Assembly (NCBI RefSeq): GCF_000632225.1
Contig: NZ_JFYV01000002.1
Span: 54,129-118,128 of the forward strand
Reading direction: 5' to 3'
DNA: 64,000 nucleotides
DNA from: Sphingomonas sp. RIT328
Lineage (GTDB): Bacteria > Pseudomonadota > Alphaproteobacteria > Sphingomonadales > Sphingomonadaceae
The notes under the pieces are model-generated. The model was not told the origin of the DNA, searched no databases, and was given only the letters and a program-made list of their open reading frames with translations. A program made the translations under genes and the position numbers. This document shows positions 10,057-18,316 of this stretch, one piece after another; position 1 is the first letter of the stretch; each line of letters starts with the position of its first letter.

Positions 10057-11562
10057 ATGACCGAGCCACCCGTCACCACCATCGTCATCGCCGGCGGCGG
10101 CACGGCGGGCTGGATGGCCGCGGCGGCGCTCGGCCATCTGCTCGAGGACGGTTATCGCATCCATCTGGTCGAGTCGGAGGCGATCGGCACCGTCGGCGTC
10201 GGCGAGGCGACCATCCCGCAGATCCGGCTGTTCAACCAGGCGCTCGGGCTCGACGAGGATGCGTTCCTGCGTGCGACCGGCGGCACCTTCAAGCTCGGCA
10301 TCGCCTTCGACGGCTGGGGCGCGCCGGACGAGAGCTATATGCACGGCTTCGGCGATGTCGGCCGCGACGTCGGGCTGATCGCCTTCCAGCATTATTGGCT
10401 GCGCGCGCGCCGGCTCGGGCTGGCCGGGCCGCTCGACGGATACAATCTCAACACGATCGCGGCGCGGGCCGGGCGGATGCATCGCGGCGATCCGCTGACC
10501 GCGGCGACGATACCCGCGATGCCCTATGCCTTCCACTTCGATGCAGGCCTCTACGCCGCCTATCTGCGCCGCTTCGCCACCAACCGCGACGTCGAACGCA
10601 GCGAGGGGCGGATCGTCCGCGTCGAGCGGGACGGCGAGGGCGGCGATGTCACCGCCTTGCTGCTCGACAGCGGCGCGCGGATCGCCGGGGACCTGTTCAT
10701 CGACTGCACCGGCTTTCGCGGGCTGTTGATCGAGGAAACGCTCGGCGCGGGCTATGAGGACTGGCGGCAGTGGCTGCCTTGCGACCGCGCGCTCGCGCTG
10801 CCGACCGAGGCGGCGGCGGCGCCCTTGCCCTATACGCGCGCGATCGCGAGCGCGGCGGGCTGGCAGTGGCGTATCCCGCTGCAGCATCGCACCGGCAACG
10901 GCTATGTCTATTGCAGCGATTTCACCAGCGACGCGGCGGCGGCGGCGACGCTGACCGCCACGGTCGAGGGCGCGCCGCTCGGCGATCCGCGGCCGCTGCG
11001 CTTCGTCACCGGACGGCGCAAGCAGGCGTGGCAGCGCAACGTCGTCGCGATCGGGCTGGCGAGCGGTTTCCTCGAGCCGCTCGAATCGACCAGCATCCAC
11101 CTCATCCAGTCGGCGATCGCGCGGCTGGTCAAGCTGCTGCCGGCACTGCCCGTCGCCGCGGCGCTGCGCGACGAATACAATCGCCAGACCGCGTTCGAGA
11201 TCGAGCGGATCCGCGACTTCCTCATCCTCCATTATTGGGCGAACGGGCGGAGCGAGCCCTTCTGGCAGGCGTGCCGCGCGATGGCGCTCCCCGACAGCCT
11301 GCGCGCGCGGATCGCCTTGTGGCAGGAGGCGGGGGTGATCGTGCGCGAGGCGGACGAACTGTTCACCGAGGACGGCTGGCTCCAGGTGCTCGCCGGGCAG
11401 GGGGTGGCGGCCGGGGCGCATCATCCGCTCGCCGACCGGATCGCGCCGCAGGACCTGGGCGATTATATGAAGACGCTCGACCTGCTCTACCGCCGCGAGG
11501 CGGGGGTGATGCCGCGCCACGCCGATTATGTCGCCCGCCATTGCGCGATGCCGGCGCGATGA
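10057..11562 (+). CDS. tryptophan-halogenase-like flavoprotein
   Basis: This 501-aa protein is of the flavin-dependent tryptophan halogenase family (PF04820). The FAD-binding GGGTAGWM motif is at residues 13-20, the catalytic lysine is K79 in GGTFKLGIAFDGW (the same number as in PrnA), the WxWxIP motif (WQWRIP) is at 269-274, and the conserved acidic segment LEPLEST lies at 339-345. All hallmarks of an active halogenase are therefore present. It starts 63 bp after the TonB receptor on the same strand and is probably co-transcribed. Homologues beside TonB receptors are common in sphingomonads, Caulobacter and Brevundimonas; BrvH from such a setting halogenates indole in vitro, but the natural substrate is unknown. 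Confidence 0.92.
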   Translation: MTEPPVTTIVIAGGGTAGWMAAAALGHLLEDGYRIHLVESEAIGTVGVGEATIPQIRLFNQALGLDEDAFLRATGGTFKLGIAFDGWGAPDESYMHGFGDVGRDVGLIAFQHYWLRARRLGLAGPLDGYNLNTIAARAGRMHRGDPLTAATIPAMPYAFHFDAGLYAAYLRRFATNRDVERSEGRIVRVERDGEGGDVTALLLDSGARIAGDLFIDCTGFRGLLIEETLGAGYEDWRQWLPCDRALALPTEAAAAPLPYTRAIASAAGWQWRIPLQHRTGNGYVYCSDFTSDAAAAATLTATVEGAPLGDPRPLRFVTGRRKQAWQRNVVAIGLASGFLEPLESTSIHLIQSAIARLVKLLPALPVAAALRDEYNRQTAFEIERIRDFLILHYWANGRSEPFWQACRAMALPDSLRARIALWQEAGVIVREADELFTEDGWLQVLAGQGVAAGAHHPLADRIAPQDLGDYMKTLDLLYRREAGVMPRHADYVARHCAMPAR

Positions 11563-11572
11563 GCGCGTCGGC

Positions 11573-12622
11573 TCAGGTCGAGCCGCGCACGATCAGCCGC
11601 GGTTGCAGCAAGGCGGTGTCGGTCGGCTCTTCGGCGATGCGGCGCAGCAACGTGTCGACCAGCACCTCACCGGCCTTGCGGTAATCCTGCGCGATCGTGG
11701 TGAGCGGCGGCTGCGTCGTCGCCGCGGCGGGAATGTCGTCGAAGCCGATGATCGCGACATCCTCCGGCACGCGCCGCCCCGCCTCGGCGAGCGCGCGCAC
11801 CGCGCCGAGCGCGATGATGTCGGAGGCGGCGAACAGCGCATCGAACGGGATGTCGCGGGCGAGCAGCCGGCGCGTCGCATCATAGCCCGATTGCTCGACC
11901 GACAGCGCATCGACGTGCAGGCCGGGATCGACCGGCTGCCCCGCCTCGCGCAGCGCCGCGCACAGGCCGCGATAGCGGTCGCGGAATTCGGGATAGTGAT
12001 CGTCGGCGTCGCCGATGAAGCCGATCCGCCGTCGGCCGCGGCCGAGCAGGTGCGTTCCCGCCATCCGCCCGCCGGCGATATTGTCGCAGCCGATCGTCGC
12101 GCCGCCGGCATCGGTGTCGACCGAGCCCCAGCGGACGAAATGCGTGCCCTGCGCGACCAGTGCCGCAAGCCGCGCCTTGTAGAGCTCATAGTCGCCATAG
12201 CCGAGCAGGATGATCCCGTCCGCCTTGCGGCTGTCCTCATAATCGGTGTGCCAGTCGGCGGAGAGCTGCTGGAACGAGCTGAGCAGGTCATAGCCGCGCG
12301 CCGCGCAGGTGCGCAGGATCGATCCCAGCATCGACAGGAAGAAGGGGTTGATGAAGCTGCCGTCGTCGAGCGGGTCCTCGAAGAACAGCAGCGCCAGCGT
12401 CATGCTCTGGCCGCGGCGCAGCGACGAGGCGTTCTTGTCGACCTTGTAATTGAGCTGGCGCGCGATCGCCTCGATCCGCATCCGGGTGGCGGCGCTGACG
12501 GTACGGTCGCCGCGCAGCGCCCGGCTGACCGTCGGCTGCGAGACGCCGGCGCGCGCGGCGATGTCGAACGAGGTCGGCTTGTCGTTCGCGCCCGCGCCCC
12601 GTCCTCTGCCTTTCACCGTCAT
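11573..12622 (-). CDS. LacI-family transcriptional regulator (MalI-like)
   Basis: This 349-aa regulator has an N-terminal LacI helix-turn-helix (TSFDIAARAGVSQPTVSRALRG, hinge helix near NASSLRRG) and a periplasmic-binding-protein-like effector domain (IILLGYGD, FDALFAASDIIALGAVRAL, AIIGFDDIP). It is transcribed away from the amylase operon and convergent with the halogenase (10-bp gap). It is placed like MalI in the Caulobacter maltose locus. An ATACGTATG palindrome lies 46 bp upstream of its start in the divergent promoter region, so autoregulation is likely. I infer that the three ATACGTAT sites in the window are its operators and that its effector is a maltose-type sugar or an ED intermediate. 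Confidence 0.93.
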   Translation of the reverse strand: MTVKGRGRGAGANDKPTSFDIAARAGVSQPTVSRALRGDRTVSAATRMRIEAIARQLNYKVDKNASSLRRGQSMTLALLFFEDPLDDGSFINPFFLSMLGSILRTCAARGYDLLSSFQQLSADWHTDYEDSRKADGIILLGYGDYELYKARLAALVAQGTHFVRWGSVDTDAGGATIGCDNIAGGRMAGTHLLGRGRRRIGFIGDADDHYPEFRDRYRGLCAALREAGQPVDPGLHVDALSVEQSGYDATRRLLARDIPFDALFAASDIIALGAVRALAEAGRRVPEDVAIIGFDDIPAAATTQPPLTTIAQDYRKAGEVLVDTLLRRIAEEPTDTALLQPRLIVRGST

Positions 12623-12667
12623 CGTCCGGCTTTACCGCAGCCCGGGCCGTGGCGAAAGCGGTCGTGA

Positions 12668-12676
12668 ATACGTATG
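12668..12676 (+). promoter_or_regulatory. ATACGTATG operator, lacI/amylase divergent promoter
   Basis: The palindrome ATACGTAT (12668-12675) plus G is followed by 7 bp, CTTGGCT (TTGGCT 12685-12690), 17 bp and CACAAC (12708-12713). This matches the receptor promoter in every spacing. It also shares the preceding GTGA. The predicted amylase transcript would begin near 12720, leaving a leader of about 50 nt. Confidence 0.75.
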
Positions 12677-12768
12677 CCCTATGCTTGGCTTGCTGCCGTA
12701 GCATCCGCACAACGGCGGCGGATGCGGCCGGCAATGGATCGGCGGCACGGCATTGGCCGGGGGGATGT

Positions 12769-14610
12769 ATGCTGAAGTTCGCCACACGCACCGCGACGGC
12801 GCTCGCGCTGCTGATCGGTGCGCCGGCGGTGGCGGCACAGGCCGCGCCCGCTGCGCCCGCCGCCGACTATCGCGCCCGCCTGCCGCAGGACGAGGTGATC
12901 TTCTTCCTCCTCCCCGACCGGTTCGACAATGGCGACCCGGCGAACGACCGCGGCGGGTTGAAGGGCGGTCCGCTCGTCACCGGCTTCGATCCCACCGCCA
13001 AGGGCTTCTACCACGGCGGCGATCTCAAGGGGCTGACGCGCCGGCTCGATTACATCCAGGCCTTGGGCGCGACCGCTCTGTGGGTCGGGCCGATCTTCAA
13101 GAACAAGCCTGTCCAGGGCAGTCCGGGCCAGCAATCGGCGGGCTATCACGGCTATTGGATCACCGACTTCACGCAGGTCGATCCGCATTTCGGCAGCAAC
13201 GCCGATTTCGCCGCGCTCGTCACCGCGGCGCATGCGCGTGGGATGAAGGTCTATATGGACATCATCGTCAACCACACCGCCGACGTCATCCAGTATCGCG
13301 AATGCGTCGGTCAGCGCGACTGTCCGTATCGCAGCCGTGCGGACTATCCCTATCAGCGCCGGTTGGGCGTGAACGGCGCGCCGATCAATCCCGGCTTCGC
13401 CGGCGATACGGTGCACACCGAGGCGAATTTCGCCAAGCTGACGCGCAGCGACTATGCCTATACGCCCTTCGTCCCTGCCGCCGAGCGCAGCGTCAAGGTG
13501 CCGGCCTGGCTCAACGACGTGCGCTATTATCACAATCGCGGCGACACGACCTATCTCAACGAAAGCGCGACGATGGGCGATTTCGTCGGGCTCGACGATC
13601 TGATGACGGAGAACCCGCGTGTCGTCGCCGGGATGATCGACATCTTCGGCGACTGGATCGATCGCTACGGCATCGACGGGTTCCGCATCGACACCGCACG
13701 CCACGTCAATCCCGAATTCTGGGCGCAGTTCGTCCCGGCGATGCAGGCGCGTGCCAGGGCGAAGGGCATCCCCAACTTCCACATCTTCGGCGAGGTGTCC
13801 GATCACGAGGTGCGGCCGGCGGTGCTGGCGCAGCATACCATCGTCGACAAGCTGCCTGCGGTGCTCGATTTCTCCTTCCGGCAGGCGGTGATCGACACGG
13901 TCGCCGGGCGCGCCGGCACCGATACGTTCGAAAAGCTGTTCGACGGCGACGCGCTCTACGCCAAGGGCTTCGACACCGCGGTGCAATTGCCGACCTTCAC
14001 CGGCAATCACGACGACGGCCGCTTCGCCACCTTCGTCCGCAAGGCGTTTCCGCAGGCGGACGATGCCGAGGTGCTGGCGCGGGTGATGCTGTCCAATGCG
14101 ATGCTGCTGACGCTGCGCGGCGTGCCGACGATCTATTCGGGCGACGAACAGGGGTTCGTCAGCGACGGCAACGATCAGGATGCGCGCGAGGACATGTTCG
14201 CGAGCCGGGTCGCCGTCTACAACGACAACCGCCTGCTCGGCAGCAGCACGACCACCGCGACCGCGCATTTCGCCACCGACAATCCGCTGTTCCGCCAGAC
14301 CGCGGCGCTCGCCCGACTGCGGCTGGCGACGCCGGCGCTGACCCGCGGCCGGCAGCAGCTGCGCGCGCGTGGCGAGACGCCGGGGCTGCTCGCCATCTCG
14401 CGCTTCGATCCGGTCAGCGGCGTGGAGGTGCTGCTCGCCTTCAACACCGACACCAGGCCGCTTACCCGGCAGGTCGAGATCGGCACCACCGCGCGCGCCG
14501 CGACGACGCTCGCCGGCAGTGGCTGCGGCGCGGTCGCCGCGCCGGGCAGCCTGACCGTCACGCTTCCTCCCCTCGGCTATGCCGTCTGCGCCCTGAAGGC
14601 CCCGCAATGA
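12769..14610 (+). CDS. secreted GH13 alpha-amylase/cyclomaltodextrinase-like enzyme
   Basis: This 613-aa glycoside hydrolase has a Sec signal peptide (ATALALLIGAPAVAAQA) and is probably periplasmic. The GH13 barrel shows all conserved regions: DIIVNHT, GFRID with nucleophile D308, FGEVSD with general acid E342, and FTGNHDD with D415. A C-terminal beta domain ends GYAVCALKAP. It should cleave alpha-1,4 linkages of starch fragments after import; exact specificity (amylase, neopullulanase or maltogenic) cannot be read from sequence. ATG 12769 is preceded by CCGGGGGG and opens the signal peptide. It is first in a four-gene operon with ATGA/GTGA overlaps and lies under the ATACGTAT operator. Confidence 0.93.
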   Translation: MLKFATRTATALALLIGAPAVAAQAAPAAPAADYRARLPQDEVIFFLLPDRFDNGDPANDRGGLKGGPLVTGFDPTAKGFYHGGDLKGLTRRLDYIQALGATALWVGPIFKNKPVQGSPGQQSAGYHGYWITDFTQVDPHFGSNADFAALVTAAHARGMKVYMDIIVNHTADVIQYRECVGQRDCPYRSRADYPYQRRLGVNGAPINPGFAGDTVHTEANFAKLTRSDYAYTPFVPAAERSVKVPAWLNDVRYYHNRGDTTYLNESATMGDFVGLDDLMTENPRVVAGMIDIFGDWIDRYGIDGFRIDTARHVNPEFWAQFVPAMQARARAKGIPNFHIFGEVSDHEVRPAVLAQHTIVDKLPAVLDFSFRQAVIDTVAGRAGTDTFEKLFDGDALYAKGFDTAVQLPTFTGNHDDGRFATFVRKAFPQADDAEVLARVMLSNAMLLTLRGVPTIYSGDEQGFVSDGNDQDAREDMFASRVAVYNDNRLLGSSTTTATAHFATDNPLFRQTAALARLRLATPALTRGRQQLRARGETPGLLAISRFDPVSGVEVLLAFNTDTRPLTRQVEIGTTARAATTLAGSGCGAVAAPGSLTVTLPPLGYAVCALKAPQ

Positions 14611-16229
14611 TCCCGACCGAAACGGCTGCCGAACGCCCGTGGTGGCACGGCGCGACGATCTACCAGATCTACCCCCGCAGCTTTGCCGATTCGAACGGCG
14701 ACGGCATCGGCGACCTGCCCGGCATCACCGCGCATCTCGACCATGTCGCCAGCCTCGGCGTCGAGGCGATCTGGCTGTCGCCCTTCTTCCGCTCGCCGAT
14801 GGCCGACTTCGGCTACGACGTCTCCGACTATTGCGACGTCGATCCGATCTTCGGCACGCTTGCCGACTTCGACGCGCTGGTCGCGCGCGCGCATCAGCTC
14901 GGCCTCAAGGTGATCGTCGATCAGGTCTGGGCGCATACCAGCGACCAGCATCCCTGGTTCGTCGAAAGCCGGGCGAGCCGCGACAATCCCAAGGCGGACT
15001 GGTACGTCTGGCGCGATCCGCAGCCGGAGGGGTCGCCGCCCAACAACTGGCAATCGGTGTTCGGCGGCCCGGCATGGACGTGGGACGCGCGCCGCGGCCA
15101 ATATTACATGCACAATTTCCTCAAGGAGCAGCCGCAGGTCAACGGCCATCATCCCGAGGTGCAGCAGGCGTTCCTCGACATAGCGCGCTTCTGGCTGGAG
15201 CGCGGGGTCGACGGCTTCCGCATCGACGCGATCAACTTCTTCATGTTCGATCCCGCCCTGCGCGACAATCCGCCGGCGCCGCTCGACGACGGCATCCCGC
15301 GCACCCGGCCCTTCGACTATCAGCTGCACCGCTACAACCAGAGCCATGAGGCGATCCCCGCCTTCCTCGAACGCGTCCGCGCCCTGTTCGACAGCTATGA
15401 CGCGCGCTTCACCGTCGCGGAGGTCGGCGGCGCCGACAGCGATCGCGAGATGAAGCTGTTCACCGCGGCGGGGCGGCGACTGCACAGCGCCTATGGCTTC
15501 GACTTCCTCTATGCGCCGACGATCACGCCGGCGACCGTCGCCGCGGCGATCGGCAAATGGCCCGAGCAGGACGGCGTCGGCTGGCCGAGCTGGGCGTTCG
15601 AGAATCACGACGCGCCGCGCGCCATCTCGCGCTGGGTCGCGCCCGAATCCGCGGCGGCGTTCGCGCGGATGAAGATGCTGCTGCTCGCCGCGCTGCGTGG
15701 CAATATCTTCCTCTATTATGGCGAGGAATTGGGGCTCACGCAGGTCGAGGTGCCGTTCGAGGCGCTGCGCGATCCCGAGGCGATCGCCAACTGGCCGCAG
15801 ACGCTGTCGCGCGACGGCGCACGCACGCCGATGGCCTGGCGCAGCGATGCGGTGAACCTCGGCTTTTCGCAGGCGACGCCGTGGCTGCCGGTCGGGCCCG
15901 ATCACGCCGCGCTCGCGGTCGATCGGCAGGAGCGCGATCCGCATGCGCTGCTCCACTGGACGCGCGACGTGCTGACCCTGCGCAAGGCGCATCCGGCGCT
16001 GCTCACCGGAGACATCCGCGTCGTCGCCGCCGAGCCGGCGATGCTCGCGATCGAGCGCCGCGCCGCCGACGAGACGATGCTGTGCGTGTTCAACCTCTCG
16101 CCCGAGCCGCAGCGCTGGGCGCCCGAGCAGCCCGATGCGTGGCGGCCGGTGATGGAGAGCGCGACGCAGGGGTGGCATTTTGACGGATATGGCGCAGTGA
16201 TCGCCACCAAAACGGGAGAGACGGCATGA
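14607..16229 (+). CDS. GH13 alpha-glucosidase
   Basis: This 540-aa enzyme lacks a signal peptide, so it is cytoplasmic. It begins WWHGATIYQIYPRSFADSNGDGIGDL, typical of oligo-1,6-glucosidase/alpha-glucosidase GH13 members. Catalytic residues by motif are D207 (DGFRIDAINF), E272 (TVAEVGG) and D335 (FENHDAPR). It would split imported maltose and maltodextrins to glucose, feeding glucokinase. The ATG overlaps the amylase stop (ATGA), indicating translational coupling. Sucrose or isomaltose cannot be excluded as substrate. Confidence 0.94.
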   Translation: MIPTETAAERPWWHGATIYQIYPRSFADSNGDGIGDLPGITAHLDHVASLGVEAIWLSPFFRSPMADFGYDVSDYCDVDPIFGTLADFDALVARAHQLGLKVIVDQVWAHTSDQHPWFVESRASRDNPKADWYVWRDPQPEGSPPNNWQSVFGGPAWTWDARRGQYYMHNFLKEQPQVNGHHPEVQQAFLDIARFWLERGVDGFRIDAINFFMFDPALRDNPPAPLDDGIPRTRPFDYQLHRYNQSHEAIPAFLERVRALFDSYDARFTVAEVGGADSDREMKLFTAAGRRLHSAYGFDFLYAPTITPATVAAAIGKWPEQDGVGWPSWAFENHDAPRAISRWVAPESAAAFARMKMLLLAALRGNIFLYYGEELGLTQVEVPFEALRDPEAIANWPQTLSRDGARTPMAWRSDAVNLGFSQATPWLPVGPDHAALAVDRQERDPHALLHWTRDVLTLRKAHPALLTGDIRVVAAEPAMLAIERRAADETMLCVFNLSPEPQRWAPEQPDAWRPVMESATQGWHFDGYGAVIATKTGETA

Positions 16230-18316
16230 ACTTCTATTCGATCGGCAGCGCGCTGGCGCTGGTGCTGGTCAGTCCGGCGGCGCGCGCGCAGACCGACGGC
16301 AATGCCGTCGCGCAGATCCCCACCGCCGCGGCCGCGCCGGCCGCCACCGCGACCTCGCCGGACGGATCTCTGGTCGTCGCGATCGCGCTCGATAACGACG
16401 GGCGCGCGACCTATGCCGTGACGCGCAAGGGCAAGCCGGTGCTCGCCGCCAGCAAGCTCGGCGTGATGTTCACTGATGCCCCGAAGATCGAGCGCAATCT
16501 CACGCTGATCGGCCAGAGCAAGGCGAGCGGCGACAGCAACTGGACGCAGCCGTTCGGCGAGTGGAAGACGATCCGCGACCGGCACAACGAACTGACGCTG
16601 CGCTTCCGGGAAAAGACCGGCCTGCAGCGCGAGATGGACGTGATCTTCCGCGTCTTCGACGACGGCATCGGCTTCCGTTACCGCTTTCCCGACCAGCCGC
16701 ATCTGCATCAGGCGAACATCGCCGACGAGCTGACCGAATTCGCCTTCGCGCAAGGCGGCACCGCTTGGTGGAAGCCGGCCTATCAGTGGAACCGCGAGGA
16801 ATATCTCTACAACAAGACGCCGCTCGATGCGGTCGGCACCGCGCAGACGGTGATGACGGTCAAGCTCGCCGACGGCACGCACGCCGCGGTGCACGAGGCG
16901 GCGCTGGTCGATTATGCCGCGATGAACCTCGCACGCAGCGAGGGCAACACGTTCAAGGCGTCGCTCACCCCCGGCGCCGGCGCGCCCAAGGTGGTGCGCA
17001 CCGCGCCGTTCGATTCGCCGTGGCGGACGGTGATCCTGTCGGACGACGCGCCCGGCCTCTACATGAGCCACCTCGAACTGAACCTCAACGAGCCCAACAA
17101 GCTGGGCGACGTCAGCTGGATCAAGCCGGGCAAGTTCGTCGGCGTCTGGTGGAACATGATCAAGGGCGACTGGACCTGGGCGACCGGGCCGAAGCACGGC
17201 GCGACCACCGCCAACGTCAAGACCTACATCGACTTCGCCGCCGCCAACAAGATTCCGGGCGTGCTCGTCGAGGGCTGGAACGTCGGCTGGGACGGCGACT
17301 GGTTCGGCAATGGCAATGCCATGCAGTTCGACCAGCCGACCCCCGATTTCGACGCCGCCGAGCTCGCCCGCTACGCCAAGGCGAAGGGCGTCTATCTGAT
17401 CGGTCATAACGAAACCGGCGGATCGGCGAGCCATTACGATTCGCAGCTCGACCGGGCGTTCAGCTACGCACGCGATCACGGCATCCCGGTGATCAAGACT
17501 GGCTATGTTACCGACGCCGGCCAGATCGAGCGCGTCGACGCCGACGGCACGAAAAAGCGCGAATGGCACGAGGGCCAGTGGATGGCGAATCACTATCTGC
17601 GCGTCGTCCAGACCGCCGCCAAGTATAAGGTCGGCATCGACAGCCACGAGCCGATCAAGGACACCGGCCTGCGCCGCACCTATCCCAACTGGCTGGCGCG
17701 CGAAGGCGGCCGCGGCATGGAATATAACGCCTGGCCGGGCAAGAACCCGCCCAACCACGAAGCCAATATGTTCTTCACGCAATGGCTCGGCGGCCCGATG
17801 GACTTCACCCCCGGCGTGCTCAGCCTCGAAGGGTCGGGCGGCAGCCCGCTGCTGTCGACCGAGGCGAAGCAACTTGCGCTCTACGTGGTGATCTATTCGC
17901 CCGTCGTGATGGCGGCGGATACGCCCGAAAATTACGCCAAGCACATGGATGCCTTCCAGTTCATCCGCGACGTGCCGACCGACTGGTCCGACACGCGCGT
18001 GCTCAACGGCGAGGTCGGCGATTATGTCACCGTCGCGCGCAAGGACCGCGCGAGCGACGATTGGTATCTCGGCAGCATCACCAACGACACGGCCCGCACG
18101 CTCGACGTATCGCTCGACTTCCTCGACGCGGGGCGCAGCTATACGGCGGAGATCTACCGTGACGGTGCCGGCGCGGATTACCGCACCGACGCGCGGCATG
18201 CGATCGCGATCGAGAAGCGCACGGTGAAAAAAGGCGACCGGCTGAGCCTCGCGCTCGCGCCCGGCGGCGGACAGGCGATCCGCTTCGTCGCGAGCGGCAA
18301 GGCGCGGCGGCGGTGA
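16226..18316 (+). CDS. GH97 alpha-glucosidase (SusB-like)
   Basis: This 696-aa protein has GH97 architecture: an N-terminal beta-sandwich (SPDGSLVVAIALDNDGRATY, GKPVLAASKLG), a catalytic TIM barrel (LVEGWNVGWDGDW, GHNETGG, GIDSHEPIKDTG, REGGRGMEYNAWPG) and a C-terminal beta domain. GH97 enzymes remove terminal glucose from maltodextrins; SusB is the model. The signal peptide is atypical: the first residues MNFYSIGSALALVLVSPAARAQ carry no positive charge before the hydrophobic stretch, though the AxA-like site is good, so a periplasmic location is likely. Its ATG overlaps the previous stop (ATGA). Confidence 0.93.
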   Translation: MNFYSIGSALALVLVSPAARAQTDGNAVAQIPTAAAAPAATATSPDGSLVVAIALDNDGRATYAVTRKGKPVLAASKLGVMFTDAPKIERNLTLIGQSKASGDSNWTQPFGEWKTIRDRHNELTLRFREKTGLQREMDVIFRVFDDGIGFRYRFPDQPHLHQANIADELTEFAFAQGGTAWWKPAYQWNREEYLYNKTPLDAVGTAQTVMTVKLADGTHAAVHEAALVDYAAMNLARSEGNTFKASLTPGAGAPKVVRTAPFDSPWRTVILSDDAPGLYMSHLELNLNEPNKLGDVSWIKPGKFVGVWWNMIKGDWTWATGPKHGATTANVKTYIDFAAANKIPGVLVEGWNVGWDGDWFGNGNAMQFDQPTPDFDAAELARYAKAKGVYLIGHNETGGSASHYDSQLDRAFSYARDHGIPVIKTGYVTDAGQIERVDADGTKKREWHEGQWMANHYLRVVQTAAKYKVGIDSHEPIKDTGLRRTYPNWLAREGGRGMEYNAWPGKNPPNHEANMFFTQWLGGPMDFTPGVLSLEGSGGSPLLSTEAKQLALYVVIYSPVVMAADTPENYAKHMDAFQFIRDVPTDWSDTRVLNGEVGDYVTVARKDRASDDWYLGSITNDTARTLDVSLDFLDAGRSYTAEIYRDGAGADYRTDARHAIAIEKRTVKKGDRLSLALAPGGGQAIRFVASGKARRR

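Noticed and set aside
7066..11541. 1491-codon open frame on the minus strand opposite the TonB receptor and halogenase
   Set aside because: It is a GC-driven antisense frame: composition is Arg/Asp/Gly repeats with no fold or motif, and both plus-strand genes are clear.
12753..16229. Apparent fusion of the amylase and the alpha-glucosidase in one 1158-codon frame
   Set aside because: The first 600 codons are an out-of-frame shadow of the amylase; the real genes overlap only by ATGA.
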